Below, piece after piece: positions 41,801-50,688 of a stretch of 64,000 nucleotides of DNA (positions within the stretch are counted from its first letter, which is position 1; every line of letters starts with the position of its first letter). The DNA comes from Fragilariopsis cylindrus CCMP1102 (Eukaryota; Bacillariophyta; Bacillariophyceae; Bacillariales; Bacillariaceae), in contig FMBT01000335.1 in the NCBI GenBank assembly GCA_900095095.1, positions 124,001-188,000 of the forward strand, in the 5' to 3' direction. Both the position numbers and the translations under genes were made by a program. The notes below the pieces were generated by a model. That model was not told the DNA's origin. It was given only the letters and a program-made list of their open reading frames with translations, and made no database searches.

Positions 41801-44153
41801 GGCATGTTTGATCCTTAGCGAATCGTTTTGGGAAAGCACGCAAACATGCCGTATGCAATGCAAAGGCATCGATCTCCGGGAGTCTACCCGTGGCTATGTC
41901 TGGACTGCGTTTGATGGTTTCTTCGAAATCGAATGGAAGAGGATCGCCATAGGAAAGAGCTTCCAGTAGCATCATTTCTGGAGAACGTTCGTCGGTATCT
42001 TCCATCCCTAAATTATCAGCAAATGATCGGAAGGCTTCTTCTGCTTCCCGACTTAAGGCCGACGGAAGTGGCTCGGTGAAATCTCGTTCTTCGTGAACGA
42101 TAGCCGCCAATGATGATTTGACATCTGCCATTGATGTGTCGTAATCGCACTCGTCATTACTAAAGATTCTTTCTTCAATATCTTCTGAAAACGATACTTT
42201 TGATTGCAATCTAGTATGAGTATCCGTTGAATCTCGGGAGGTACTCGTTCGAATTGAAGGAATGAGATTCGTTGAAGGTGGGGAGAAGCGGATATGATGA
42301 TGAGCCTTCGTTGCTGTTGTAGTCTCTATTCGAGGCATACTTGCAGGAGAAGATCGAGCACCGTAGTAGCTCGCTATTGCCTGGTCGAATGTTGGTATCC
42401 TCATTCCTGGTTTACTATTGATCACTGCCGATAAACCAAAATTTACATGATTGGATGATGATACACGATACGGATCTGCAATACCTAACCGTTGATATCG
42501 AGATATAGAGCTATTTTTCAACGAGCCTTCGCCTTCACAAATTTCGTCATCCCGTCGGTCATAATTTTCGTTGAATTCCACGTCTCTCTGATGATAATCT
42601 TCGTCAAATAACGGTAGCTTGTACTTATTCTGAATCTTCTTTTGATCAAAACTTCGAGTTCCTCCTCTGCTATTAAAGGAAAAATTGTTCACAGTATTTC
42701 TCTCTTGAATTGGTGAAAGGACTAGAGGTGATCCTGGACCATCTTCCTCGAATATATTCGACATATCAAGGACAAGATTCCCGTATTCGTCATCATTTTC
42801 TGGTACTGGTACACTACTCTCATCACTTTGACTGTGAGGATATGAAGTATTTTTTCGAATATCCTCTGGAAATACCTCTTGAAAATGACGTTGTGTTGGA
42901 GAGAGGAAGTGATGTTGTGTTGGTGCAATGAAATGAGTTAACAGTTGTTCATCGGCGTAATGATCAGTTTTAATCGTTCCAGATACAGTCGACATATCAT
43001 TACTATAGAATGTCTCTTCTTCTTCTTCTCCTTTATGTTGCTGCTGTTGTGGATATATATCACCATCATCAGAAATCGCTGTAAGATCATACATTTCTGT
43101 AATATTCGAACCGTTACTTAATAATTTAACTTTGATGTTACCACCACCACTGCCTCCACCTTTTACTTGAGGTGGAGACAAAGCGCGTGCTGCAATCTCA
43201 TTCAAATCATTACTAAATTCTGCCGCATCGTTTTCAATTTCTTTATTCTTCCAAAACGATGAATCTTCTCCGATCGATGATACTGTCGGCTCACTTACTT
43301 CTACTGTTGAAGAGTCATCATCTGTCTTATTCTTCATATCTTCGTTGTTGTAGCTTGCTAATAAATCAGGAAAGGCACCATTATCATAACTAGACGGAGT
43401 TGAAGATCGTTCCTTCGTTGGACTACTACTTGAGAGTGCATTCAGTGCTTCTTGACTACTTGAGAGTGCATTCAGTGCTTCTTGGATAGGGTCACCACCA
43501 CCATCGTCGTCGTCGTCGGGAAGGAATGCATTAAAAACATCTTCAAGAGCGATCTCCTCCTGGCTTTTTGCATTGGGTATATCTACGCACGTTGGAGGCT
43601 CGGTATTCTGTTTCTTCCGTCTGAGCAATCCAAATAACTTCCCTTTCTTCTTCTTTTTCTTGTTCATCATATTATCGTTCTCATCCATTGAGGAACTAGT
43701 TTCTAGACTACTCGATACAGATGGATTATCTGTTTTTTGGATTTTCGGTACCGCCATCATCGACCTATTGTTGTTATCACTTCGTAGCTCTAATGTTCGT
43801 TGATAACTCGAATAGCTCAAAGCTTGGGGGATATCCATAGCCGATAGATCTTCTGGTGGATCTTCTTTTGCTACCATCGGAGAAAGGGCAGACCTACCCG
43901 GAGGATTACGTCTACTTCGACCTCTACCTCTTTCCTGTTTTTGTTGCGATTGTTGCTGCTGTTCTTTCGCTTGTTTCTTCTTATTCTTCCTCTTCTTCTT
44001 TTCTAATTCTTTCTCAGTAGCTTCTGCACCAACTCCTTCTGCATTATAGATTACTTCAATCCCAAGACTAGGAAGTTCCTCCCTCAAAGGAAGTTTTGGA
44101 GGCTTCTCACACACGCATGTGACACAAATGTCGACGTTGAGTGGCTTCGTCAT
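38889..44153 (-). CDS. Large diatom-type protein of unknown function (1754 aa), ankyrin-like centre and C-terminal coiled coil
   Basis: One uninterrupted 5.3-kb frame. Residues 1-~680 are disordered and rich in Ser/Asp/Lys. From ~760 come ankyrin-like helical pairs (LHTACLRAF, GDLPVHILARHLM, LLPLHIAAIF...LRSIIEAFP, TPLELH). This is followed by a structured helical region (~residues 960-1450: FWVWICEFRNQDD, FYFIDDYTGVPIVG, IGYLFSPCTELTESS) of a kind found in large diatom proteins with ankyrin-type repeats, without a known activity. A Ser/Gly linker precedes a coiled coil near 1590-1700 (RIQLDEQEGKLELLRGKIS). A 29-bp direct duplication (43430-43488) gives two EALNALSSS units. Function unknown; a signalling scaffold is a guess. 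Confidence 0.85.
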   Translation of the reverse strand: MTKPLNVDICVTCVCEKPPKLPLREELPSLGIEVIYNAEGVGAEATEKELEKKKRKNKKKQAKEQQQQSQQKQERGRGRSRRNPPGRSALSPMVAKEDPPEDLSAMDIPQALSYSSYQRTLELRSDNNNRSMMAVPKIQKTDNPSVSSSLETSSSMDENDNMMNKKKKKKGKLFGLLRRKKQNTEPPTCVDIPNAKSQEEIALEDVFNAFLPDDDDDGGGDPIQEALNALSSSQEALNALSSSSPTKERSSTPSSYDNGAFPDLLASYNNEDMKNKTDDDSSTVEVSEPTVSSIGEDSSFWKNKEIENDAAEFSNDLNEIAARALSPPQVKGGGSGGGNIKVKLLSNGSNITEMYDLTAISDDGDIYPQQQQHKGEEEEETFYSNDMSTVSGTIKTDHYADEQLLTHFIAPTQHHFLSPTQRHFQEVFPEDIRKNTSYPHSQSDESSVPVPENDDEYGNLVLDMSNIFEEDGPGSPLVLSPIQERNTVNNFSFNSRGGTRSFDQKKIQNKYKLPLFDEDYHQRDVEFNENYDRRDDEICEGEGSLKNSSISRYQRLGIADPYRVSSSNHVNFGLSAVINSKPGMRIPTFDQAIASYYGARSSPASMPRIETTTATKAHHHIRFSPPSTNLIPSIRTSTSRDSTDTHTRLQSKVSFSEDIEERIFSNDECDYDTSMADVKSSLAAIVHEERDFTEPLPSALSREAEEAFRSFADNLGMEDTDERSPEMMLLEALSYGDPLPFDFEETIKRSPDIATGRLPEIDAFALHTACLRAFPKRFAKDQTCRVNDLINDLALHQKLIGALIEANPETCRRVDVNGDLPVHILARHLMEWEAQWYQKVYDKARNDDDEPDNGSGITTLYQTMSECINALLQPISQDDSLCLQSGSIGRLLPLHIAAIFTVSYNTLRSIIEAFPNAASTKCELSDIRTFIPNHSTPLELHDRLSTDFPKWEIQRINSKPGEEMTQDMLDKVYGTTNGMRRSDLMFAFSPKILPYRKEAYRIRRMEQMIQNEMNHQDGSEDFSLTRAAEIFWVWICEFRNQDDIADHYAGSITRIIDLLPFHAVRYLASTLNEKGYPVIDRAMPLCVDAIMYRMRTISETKIPVPVQSLSKGLNSTVRSSILRQFDEDIADRFSLQGQGFIGPLCRTIFNITESAFPTSFVILPYKLVKDQEGRLGLESSNAAKVAMEFADYLSQLTSPKNIVHVLDQKIDHVLGRNITDTTKRESRESQRKRKEYFNQFLKLYENEMAYFYFIDDYTGVPIVGENNGIYPLVIRDAAEVVQKVFPLMLSGMILMRGAKSISILANVLLDDSIDFVLPHWIAAAKDMIGYLFSPCTELTESSLQGLLPLRGKLLNFVRRGSVDSEVSNMFYNGGLSSEWVVEVSLIKMVVEMHDKRHSYCGLLEQRAQFKVLWTQEPDFPYLDLKEYRKQIDFRSSKSLKVQLRRNGKYEYRKEKIKITTDTNDSTKYGQLFEDLALNKSNSNGSSSFYSGSSVSGSSGSTDYSSEDEMPGMIITTTNSKHSRTEQNVRPARTTTRSNYKYSPSAEQGNTQQRRSTTSQNYDNSLDLDDVLKLRIQLDEQEGKLELLRGKISDLQIAEDQLVKQEDKITNMIGEVNNQKDHIINSPTESGLTKARALLVRIGELEDRVLCREVEVGQLKNDVSCFELEASDRTESRRLENKVHNDDSSSFSHERGVSSVSRYSSDDEITCDEPDNYPVFNFNDVAGNDDDSTVGNSTMYSSSIGGYSAGISSHS

Positions 44154-44785
44154 GCTGTTATGTTCCTATACTTTTTTTAATAATATGATGTTGACTTATG
44201 AGTCTAATCCTATACTAAATATTTTCTTTCTGAACACTCGACACAACTGCTTTTGTTTTACGTTGGATCTGTCTGCAGTACTCTAGTCTCGCTTCAAATT
44301 TACGTAGTGCACGAAGGTTTAACCAATGCGTTTGAGTCTAATCAGTGCTGGGGGTAGTGTGGATATATGATTGTTGCCGCTAAGATACCTGCCTCCAATG
44401 AAACTAGGATGGATTTTGTGAAGCCTCCTCAAGAGCGATCGAGCTGCGAATTGTGAGGCATTATTGTATCTGAATCTGCGATTGTCGCCAATATTTACTT
44501 ACAGTAAATAACACATCAGCGACAAACGTTTCTCGCGATTTCCTATGTAACTTGAAACCGCGCGTCCATGTTTTTGATTCGACTTGGTCGACTAAAATTT
44601 CGTGTTTTAAAAAAATTGCTTATCACATCACAGCACCAATGATTTCTATTGTGTACGACTTACAGCCAACAACAAGAATTAAATGGTTGATCAAATATAA
44701 TATCTCATAGCTAACTAAACTAGAATAGCATAGCTCACTCATTTCTTGTATTCTATTTAGTGCAACAGTGCACACCGTTCACACA

Positions 44786-44833
44786 GCCAATAGTCTCAGG
44801 AGTTAAATTAGCCAATAGTCTCAGGAGTCAAAT
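44786..44833. repeat. Two-copy tandem repeat
   Basis: The motif AGCCAATAGTCTCAGGAGT occurs twice, about 25 bp apart, each followed by an AAAT-containing spacer. Confidence 0.9.
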
Positions 44834-45542
44834 ACTACCTGGTTATGGTACAGGGTAGTAGCTAGCTTACGTTTTAAGGGGGTGCGCATTGGAGTGTCTG
44901 GCTGGTAGGGTCAAGAAGAAGGAAGAATTTAAACACATAATATTTTTCTATCACTGTGTAGTAGTAACTACTATTAGTAGCAGCATTAGAAAGTGGTACA
45001 GTTCACAGTTTTGGGGTGAGATACAGCATACAAAAAATTCCCCACCCAATCTTGTCTGGCTGGCAAAAAGCCTGGACGTAAGGAAGGAACAACAACTACA
45101 TGCAGCTAATTCTGCAATAGAAGCAGTTATTATCTACCCTACCTGGTAGCTGTTGCAATAATACTAATACTACTGATGAGGACAATTGTGTAGTGAGTTT
45201 TCACAATGTGGGAACAAGCAAGTCTGCATGTCAAAAGAACTACCACCCCCAACCTTTTTTTGCTTATCCATTGCTAGGACATACATTACATTATGCAAAC
45301 TTTTTGTGTATGCAGAGGAAGTGATATATACGTATGTTGGCTTGATGGTGTCCATAAATTGTGTTGTCTGCTATGCTATACCACAAACTTATTATACTAC
45401 TACAACAACACTTTGATTTTTTTTGTGGAGTCCCATCAAATCAGAATAATAGAAATACGAGGAGTTGACAACATCTAAACTAGCAGTGAGGGTAGAGATA
45501 TAAGTGTGACAAGCTTATCATCCTTGTCATGACAGGAATTTA

Positions 45543-45562
45543 TGTGTGTGTGTGTGTGTGTG
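45543..45562. repeat. (GT)n microsatellite
   Basis: About ten GT units. Confidence 0.9.
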
Positions 45563-46146
45563 TATGTATTGTGCTATGTTTGTTTACTGTTTTTAAATTT
45601 TGGGTATTTAAAAATTGCCTGGTGTTTTCAAGATGTTCTACGATTACTGCTCTGAGCAGTTTCACTACTACATAAGGGTGGTATGTTGTTGTCATTACAT
45701 TGTTGAGAGGTTTGTTTTCAAGCTGTACCTTACCTTCTGACTGTATCTTTGCCAAAATCTCTCTAAAACAATATCTTTCAATTTGGCTTTTCATCTCTCG
45801 TGCAGTACTAGGTTGGATTTATTCCAATAGATTTGTGTATACCTTCTTGTTATAGCATCAGAGTTATAATAATAGTATTACTGATGCCAATTCAACCACT
45901 GATATCACTGAGTTCCTTGTAGTAGTAGCACTAACTATGACCATGTGTACCCTTGCATCCTTCAGAGGAGACCACACAGTATTCCTACCCATTTCCTGTG
46001 CAATGTGAAATTTAAATGCACAAGAACCTCTGTGTGTTTTTTGTGCTTTTGCACACCAATTTTTTGTCTATTTCTTTAACATTTATTGCATTGCATGCAA
46101 TGATTGCTATTAGAATGCCATTATAACTGATTTGACCCACCAACAT

Positions 46147-46149
<3 letters not shown>

Positions 46150-46186
<37 letters not shown>

Positions 46187-46189
46187 TAT
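46150..46189. repeat. (AT)n microsatellite
   Basis: An AT-dinucleotide run with one interruption (TAATATATA) at its 3' end. Confidence 0.9.
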
Positions 46190-47223
46190 CTCAATAATGC
46201 AAAAGAATGCTCTCAGGTACTGTACTACCCAAAAAGTCAATTGCTAACTTCTTCCTAAACTATTAAGGTAGACAAGTACTCAATATGCGAATTGGGCACA
46301 AAGTTTTTGGTATGAAATGAGATTGTTGAATGACATCAAACACTTCTGTGTACTGTTCACTGTGTCTGGGTGGCATGCCCCACTAATAAAATTGGAAAAG
46401 AGGAGGAGGCATTAGAGCAGCATCAGTGGTAACTTTTCTAATCTGACAAGCAGCAACAGAAGTGTTGTAATGTGTTATTCTGTACCAGCATACTAAATGT
46501 AATTGCATCATACACAACACCTGACTACAAACATTATTTATAATAGCTTGCTACACTACTGTGCTGTTTGGGTCTATACTTCAATATGCATTGGTGATAC
46601 TAGGATTACAATTATGTACAGCATGCTACTATATTATTTGGACCATGATTTCAAATGTAAAAAATATAATAGGAGATAGAAGATGATCAAATCTCTGTTC
46701 GCTTTTCCTTTGAAACTTACGGTCCCTACTAGCTAGTAGCATGTTATGAAGATGACGTGTACAAGGATTTATAGTAGTAGTATATTATGTTTCTTTTCTC
46801 TAAGTAAGTAGTAGTACTGTAACAAAAATAATGTTTCCATCATAATAGATAATATGATTACATACTTCTTATTACTACCCATAAAAGAGGTTACTTTTAT
46901 CTTTGGTTGTTGTTGTTAGTAAAGTATTTTGCCAACGATATAAATGATGTAAATACAGGTATGATATGAACGTATATAAACATGCGTCATATACAAATCT
47001 CCCACTCCACTAATGATACTACTAAAGCACCTCTTGGATCTCTTCATCGCATCGCGTCTGTCGTTTGCGTCTTTCCTTCGATCCGTTATTAATTAATATA
47101 TTTTATTATGAAATCATGTATGTGTACACGCCACACAACCAGCAATGCACTTTTTTCCTTTCGATCTTTATTTCCTTTTCTTTTTCGTTCACCATCACCA
47201 TTATCTACCATTCTTCTTTTTTC

Positions 47224-47979
47224 TTAACATATATTGAAGAAGAAACAATTAAATTCAAATGAAAATTCTGGTTGTTTATATTGACACCATGGTCGTCCTA
47301 TAGTATCAGGATCAGGACTTGTAACTTCACAACCAGAATCTTTGAACATATCTGTTGTAGTAATACCTTCTCTTGGAACTTTATCACCCCAAATATTTAA
47401 ATCTTCATTAAACGATGTTGCACCTAGAAACATATCTGACATATCTGTTACACCTTCAACATTCCAACATGCAACCTCCTCAGAAAATTCATCCTGAAAT
47501 GCAAATGCAGCTGACATATCAGTTACGTCCCGTGTATCCCAGCATGAGATTGGACCGTACAAAAGTTTGATATCATTGTCAGGAGGGGTTGAGTTTCCTC
47601 CCATACCATCCACATCCACATCCACAACCACAATCACAACCAAAACCTCATCCTCATCCTCATCCTCCTCGTCATCCTCATCAACAACAATAGAAATAAT
47701 ATCAGTGGAATTACCCGTATCAGTGGAATTACCCATATCAGTAGAATTACCACCACCGCCTTCTTGTTCTAGGTATTCGGTTATCAAATCAGCAAATTCA
47801 TCACCGTTAACATCAATTGGATCAACACCGACATAATCTTGACATAATGTAGCACAACCAATGTCAAAAAGATTTTTTGTACTCGCACCGAGTCTGTTTA
47901 TTGCTGATGTTTCTGTCACAAAAAGGGACACAACAAGTAATGCCGACAATAGGATACTATTTTTAGTAGTAGATGCCAT
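47224..47979 (-). CDS. Secreted DUF285 (BspA-like) surface protein
   Basis: This intronless 251-aa protein has a clear N-terminal signal peptide (ILLSALLVVSLFVTETSA). The C-terminal ~110 residues carry the DUF285/BspA-type repeat: SCWDTRDVTDMSAAF, then CWNVEGVTDMSDMFLGATSFN, then LNIWG and TDMFKDSGC. These show the hallmark W-D/N-x-x-x-V-T-D-M-S-x-x-F spacing of about 23 residues. Upstream are three GNST-type N-glycosylation sequons (D-M/T/I-GNST) in an 18-bp tandem repeat (47700-47752) and an Asp/Glu/Val-rich stretch. Proteins of this family are extracellular or cell-surface and numerous in diatoms; what they bind is not known. Confidence 0.88.
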   Translation of the reverse strand: MASTTKNSILLSALLVVSLFVTETSAINRLGASTKNLFDIGCATLCQDYVGVDPIDVNGDEFADLITEYLEQEGGGGNSTDMGNSTDTGNSTDIISIVVDEDDEEDEDEDEVLVVIVVVDVDVDGMGGNSTPPDNDIKLLYGPISCWDTRDVTDMSAAFAFQDEFSEEVACWNVEGVTDMSDMFLGATSFNEDLNIWGDKVPREGITTTDMFKDSGCEVTSPDPDTIGRPWCQYKQPEFSFEFNCFFFNIC

Positions 47980-48927
47980 TGTTAATTACTTGGGTTGGGA
48001 TTTCTTTTATGTTTTCTTTTGATTGGGATGTTATTTCGAATGAATATACACTTGGTGTACCGTAGCCGTGAGTAGAAAAAAGGTAATTGCGAAAGCGAAG
48101 CTTTGAGATCAAATTTGTGAAAGAACGAAGAAGTAAAATACCGTACTCAAATTGTGTACTGGAAACATCGATGTAAACATCAACCAATACATAGTTCGTG
48201 GAAGTCGGAGATGTGAGCTTCGTATGTAATAGTAAGTGGTTCATGTGTGAATCTCGCTGATAGCGAGTGAAAGGAAAGCGCACGCCGATAAATAAACGGC
48301 AGTTTTTCGCGTGGTATTTTTTGAACATGCGTGCACAGTATCAAATAAACCCTCATTTTTTCGAGGTGCACGAATGAGTATCATTTTTGAATTCATGTGT
48401 TAAACGCGGGAGATGGTATGGATCGATCGTGTGCGTCGTATCGTGTCATTTTCTTTCAGATTTTGAATTGTACCCTCCCACCCAGCTTTGCTTCGCTCAC
48501 AACATTTTTGAATTTTTTTCGGGAGTCATAAACAGCACACTGTACAACTTACCAATCATACCAGATAGTTCTTTTAATTTTGAGTGTTGCCCCATCCCAG
48601 TAAGTTGCTTCACATAAAATCTCAAATCAAAGAACACAACACAACACAGCACAGCAACTGAATGATGCGCTAGCTAGCTAGTAGTGCTATAACCAATTTT
48701 ACCCTATTTTAGCTAAAATCCGCAAAAAATAATTTTGCACAAGGTGTAGCATGTGAACCAGAGGTCCTAATAGTTGCGGCTTTAGGTGAGCTAGTTTATT
48801 TTGTGAGTATTTGTGTGGAAATATCTGTCAAAATTTCTGTGGGGGCATTTTTCAGCCAACAGTGAAGACTATTTTAAGTACGGTCCTTGATTGGTTTTTA
48901 TGAGATATTTTACTTGTTATATTTATT

Positions 48928-49138
48928 AGGGTTGTGACTACAGCAGCTGAACAACCAAACATAAAACACTGAACTCAGTCACAGTATATACCTTTCAACT
49001 TGAATTTTCAACACTATGGATGTATCCAGAACAAGTGCAACACTAATAGTTCATGAAATACCTACTGTAAAATTTTCTCACCGTAAATTACCTGGTATAT
49101 TTTCTAGGGTTGTGACTACTGCAGCTGAACAACCAAAC
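48928..49138. repeat. 33-bp direct repeat pair, 178 bp apart
   Basis: AGGGTTGTGACTAC-GCAGCTGAACAACC is repeated at 48928-48960 and 49106-49138 with one difference (AGCAGC versus TGCAGC). The spacing is near the satellite period, so these may be old diverged units of the same array. Confidence 0.85.
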
Positions 49139-49177
49139 AAAAAATATTATGAGGAGTAGTAGGTATAGGTATAATGG

Positions 49178-50006
49178 ATGCTAGTGCACCCAACTCAGAA
49201 GGTGTTGTCCTCTGCAACAATTTCAAGAAGATATATTGTTGTTCATTTCAGGTCAAAATCTTGTTGTTTGTGTGCCTTCCATGGCAGCAGATTGTAATTT
49301 ATTCAACAATCACCAGAACAAAACAGTGGTAGGAGGCAACTACAATGTTCTGATACACTATGCGGATGCTAGTGCACCTGACCCAGAAGGTTTTGTCCTC
49401 TGCAACACTTTCAAATAAGATATATTGTTGTTCATTTCTGGTCAAAAATCTTGTTGTTTGTGCGCCTTCCACAACAGCAGATTGTAATTTATTCAACAAT
49501 CACCAGAACAAAACAGTGGTAGGAGGCAACTACAACGTTCTGATACACTATTCGGATGCTAGTGCACCTGACCCAGAAGGTGTTGTCCTCTGCAGCAATT
49601 TCAAATAAGATATATTGTTGTTCATTTCTGGTCAAAAATCTTGTTGTTTGTGCGCCTTCCACAACAGCGGATTGTATTTTATTCAACAATCACCAGAACA
49701 AAACAGTGGTAGGAGGCAACTACAATGTTCTGATACACTATGCGGATGCTAGTGCACCCAACTCCTCAGAAAGTGTTGTCCTCTGCAACACTTTCAAATA
49801 AGATATTGTGTTGTTCATTTCTGGTCAAAAATCTTGTTGTTTGTGTGCCTTCCACAACAGCGAATTGTAATTTATTCAACAACCACTGGAACAAAACAGT
49901 GGTAGGAGGCAACTACAATGTTCTGATACACTATGCGGATGCTAGTGCACCCAACTCCTCAGAAAGTGTTGTCCTCTGCAACACTTTCAAATGAGATATT
50001 TTGTTG
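49178..50006. repeat. ~190-bp satellite array, about four copies
   Basis: Units begin at GGTCAAAAATC at 49251, 49440, 49630 and 49823 (periods 189, 190, 193 bp), preceded by a partial unit from ~49178. Each carries CTTGTTGTTTGTGCGCC and CAGTGGTAGGAGGCAACTAC. Copies differ at scattered positions and by small insertions (an extra TCC in the last two). Short frames in each unit are shifted by the non-multiple-of-three period, so they are unlikely to encode a real repeat protein. Confidence 0.93.
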
Positions 50007-50359
50007 TGTGTACACATACATTTTAAATCCCTAAAATGTGTGCTGTGTGTGAGCCTACATTGTGAGATACCAGTAGGCTTACAAGACTAAGGAATATAAC
50101 AATTCTCCAACCAATAGGTCAATTGTAAACTTCACAGTTTATTTTTCCAAATTTTTTTCTTTTTTAGGTGTATATACTTGATGCTAAAGTTGTTATTATA
50201 TACTACACTAACAAATACTGGGAAATTGTTGTGCATGATTTAGTTTTTATATTAATGACTAGTTCCACGCGGAGCTTTATTTAAGCTTTTCGCTAGATCA
50301 CCCGGCGCGAAAAGTCCATAAACGATACTGTTTGAGGGGTGTGTAACGCACCAAGTGAT

Positions 50360-50460
50360 ACTAGTGTGCTTTTTTTCGCGGAATCATTTCATTTTTCATA
50401 GTATCTTCTTTTTCAAATCTTCTCTTTCAAATCTTCTCTTTCTATTTCGCGCTACCACCA
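50360..50460 (-). repeat. GAAAGAGAAGAT-rich dispersed repeat, copy 2 (reverse orientation)
   Basis: Its reverse complement has blocks GAAAGAGAAGATTTGAAAG, GAAAAAGAAGATA and ATGAAAAATGAAA in the same order as 28816-28940. The upstream flank also shares a GGTGGT motif. Confidence 0.78.
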
Positions 50461-50688
50461 TTCAGTTTTTTTTGCATCGACAACATTGCGAAAAAGAATA
50501 TCGCTCTACTGTAATAGAACACAAAATTGTCCGATACCAGGGGCGTTCTGCTTCTTTACTTTTTGAATGATTATTAGAGTGCGACCGGAAATTTATGTAA
50601 CGGTACGACCGACCGCTGAGTTATAAGTTATTAACGTACGAGTACATAAGAAAGGAAATATAATTAAATCAGCCAGAACAAAGCAAGC

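Larger units (their letters stand above)
44154..47223. other. 3.1-kb gene-free region
   Basis: No frame here has gene-like composition. It contains a 24-bp near-perfect tandem (about 44786 and 44811, core CCAATAGTCTCAGGAGT), a (GT)n tract at 45543-45562 and an (AT)n tract at 46150-46189. Repeated CTACTACT/ACTGTACTGTAC motifs also occur. The texture is like 7.9-10.2 kb. No transposon protein or terminal repeat was recognised. Confidence 0.5.
47980..50688. other. 2.7-kb gene-free region with a satellite array
   Basis: The part 47980-48900 has no supported gene. A 33-bp duplicated motif (48928, 49106) and then a ~190-bp tandem array (49178-50006) follow. A copy of the GAAAGAGAAGAT repeat (minus orientation) lies at 50360-50460. 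A CTTTCGCTAGATCACCCGG-like GC patch occurs near 50287-50312. Confidence 0.55.

Noticed and set aside
49236-49994. Short frames within each satellite unit
   Set aside because: The ~190-bp period is not a multiple of three and each unit has stops, so a repeat protein is unlikely.
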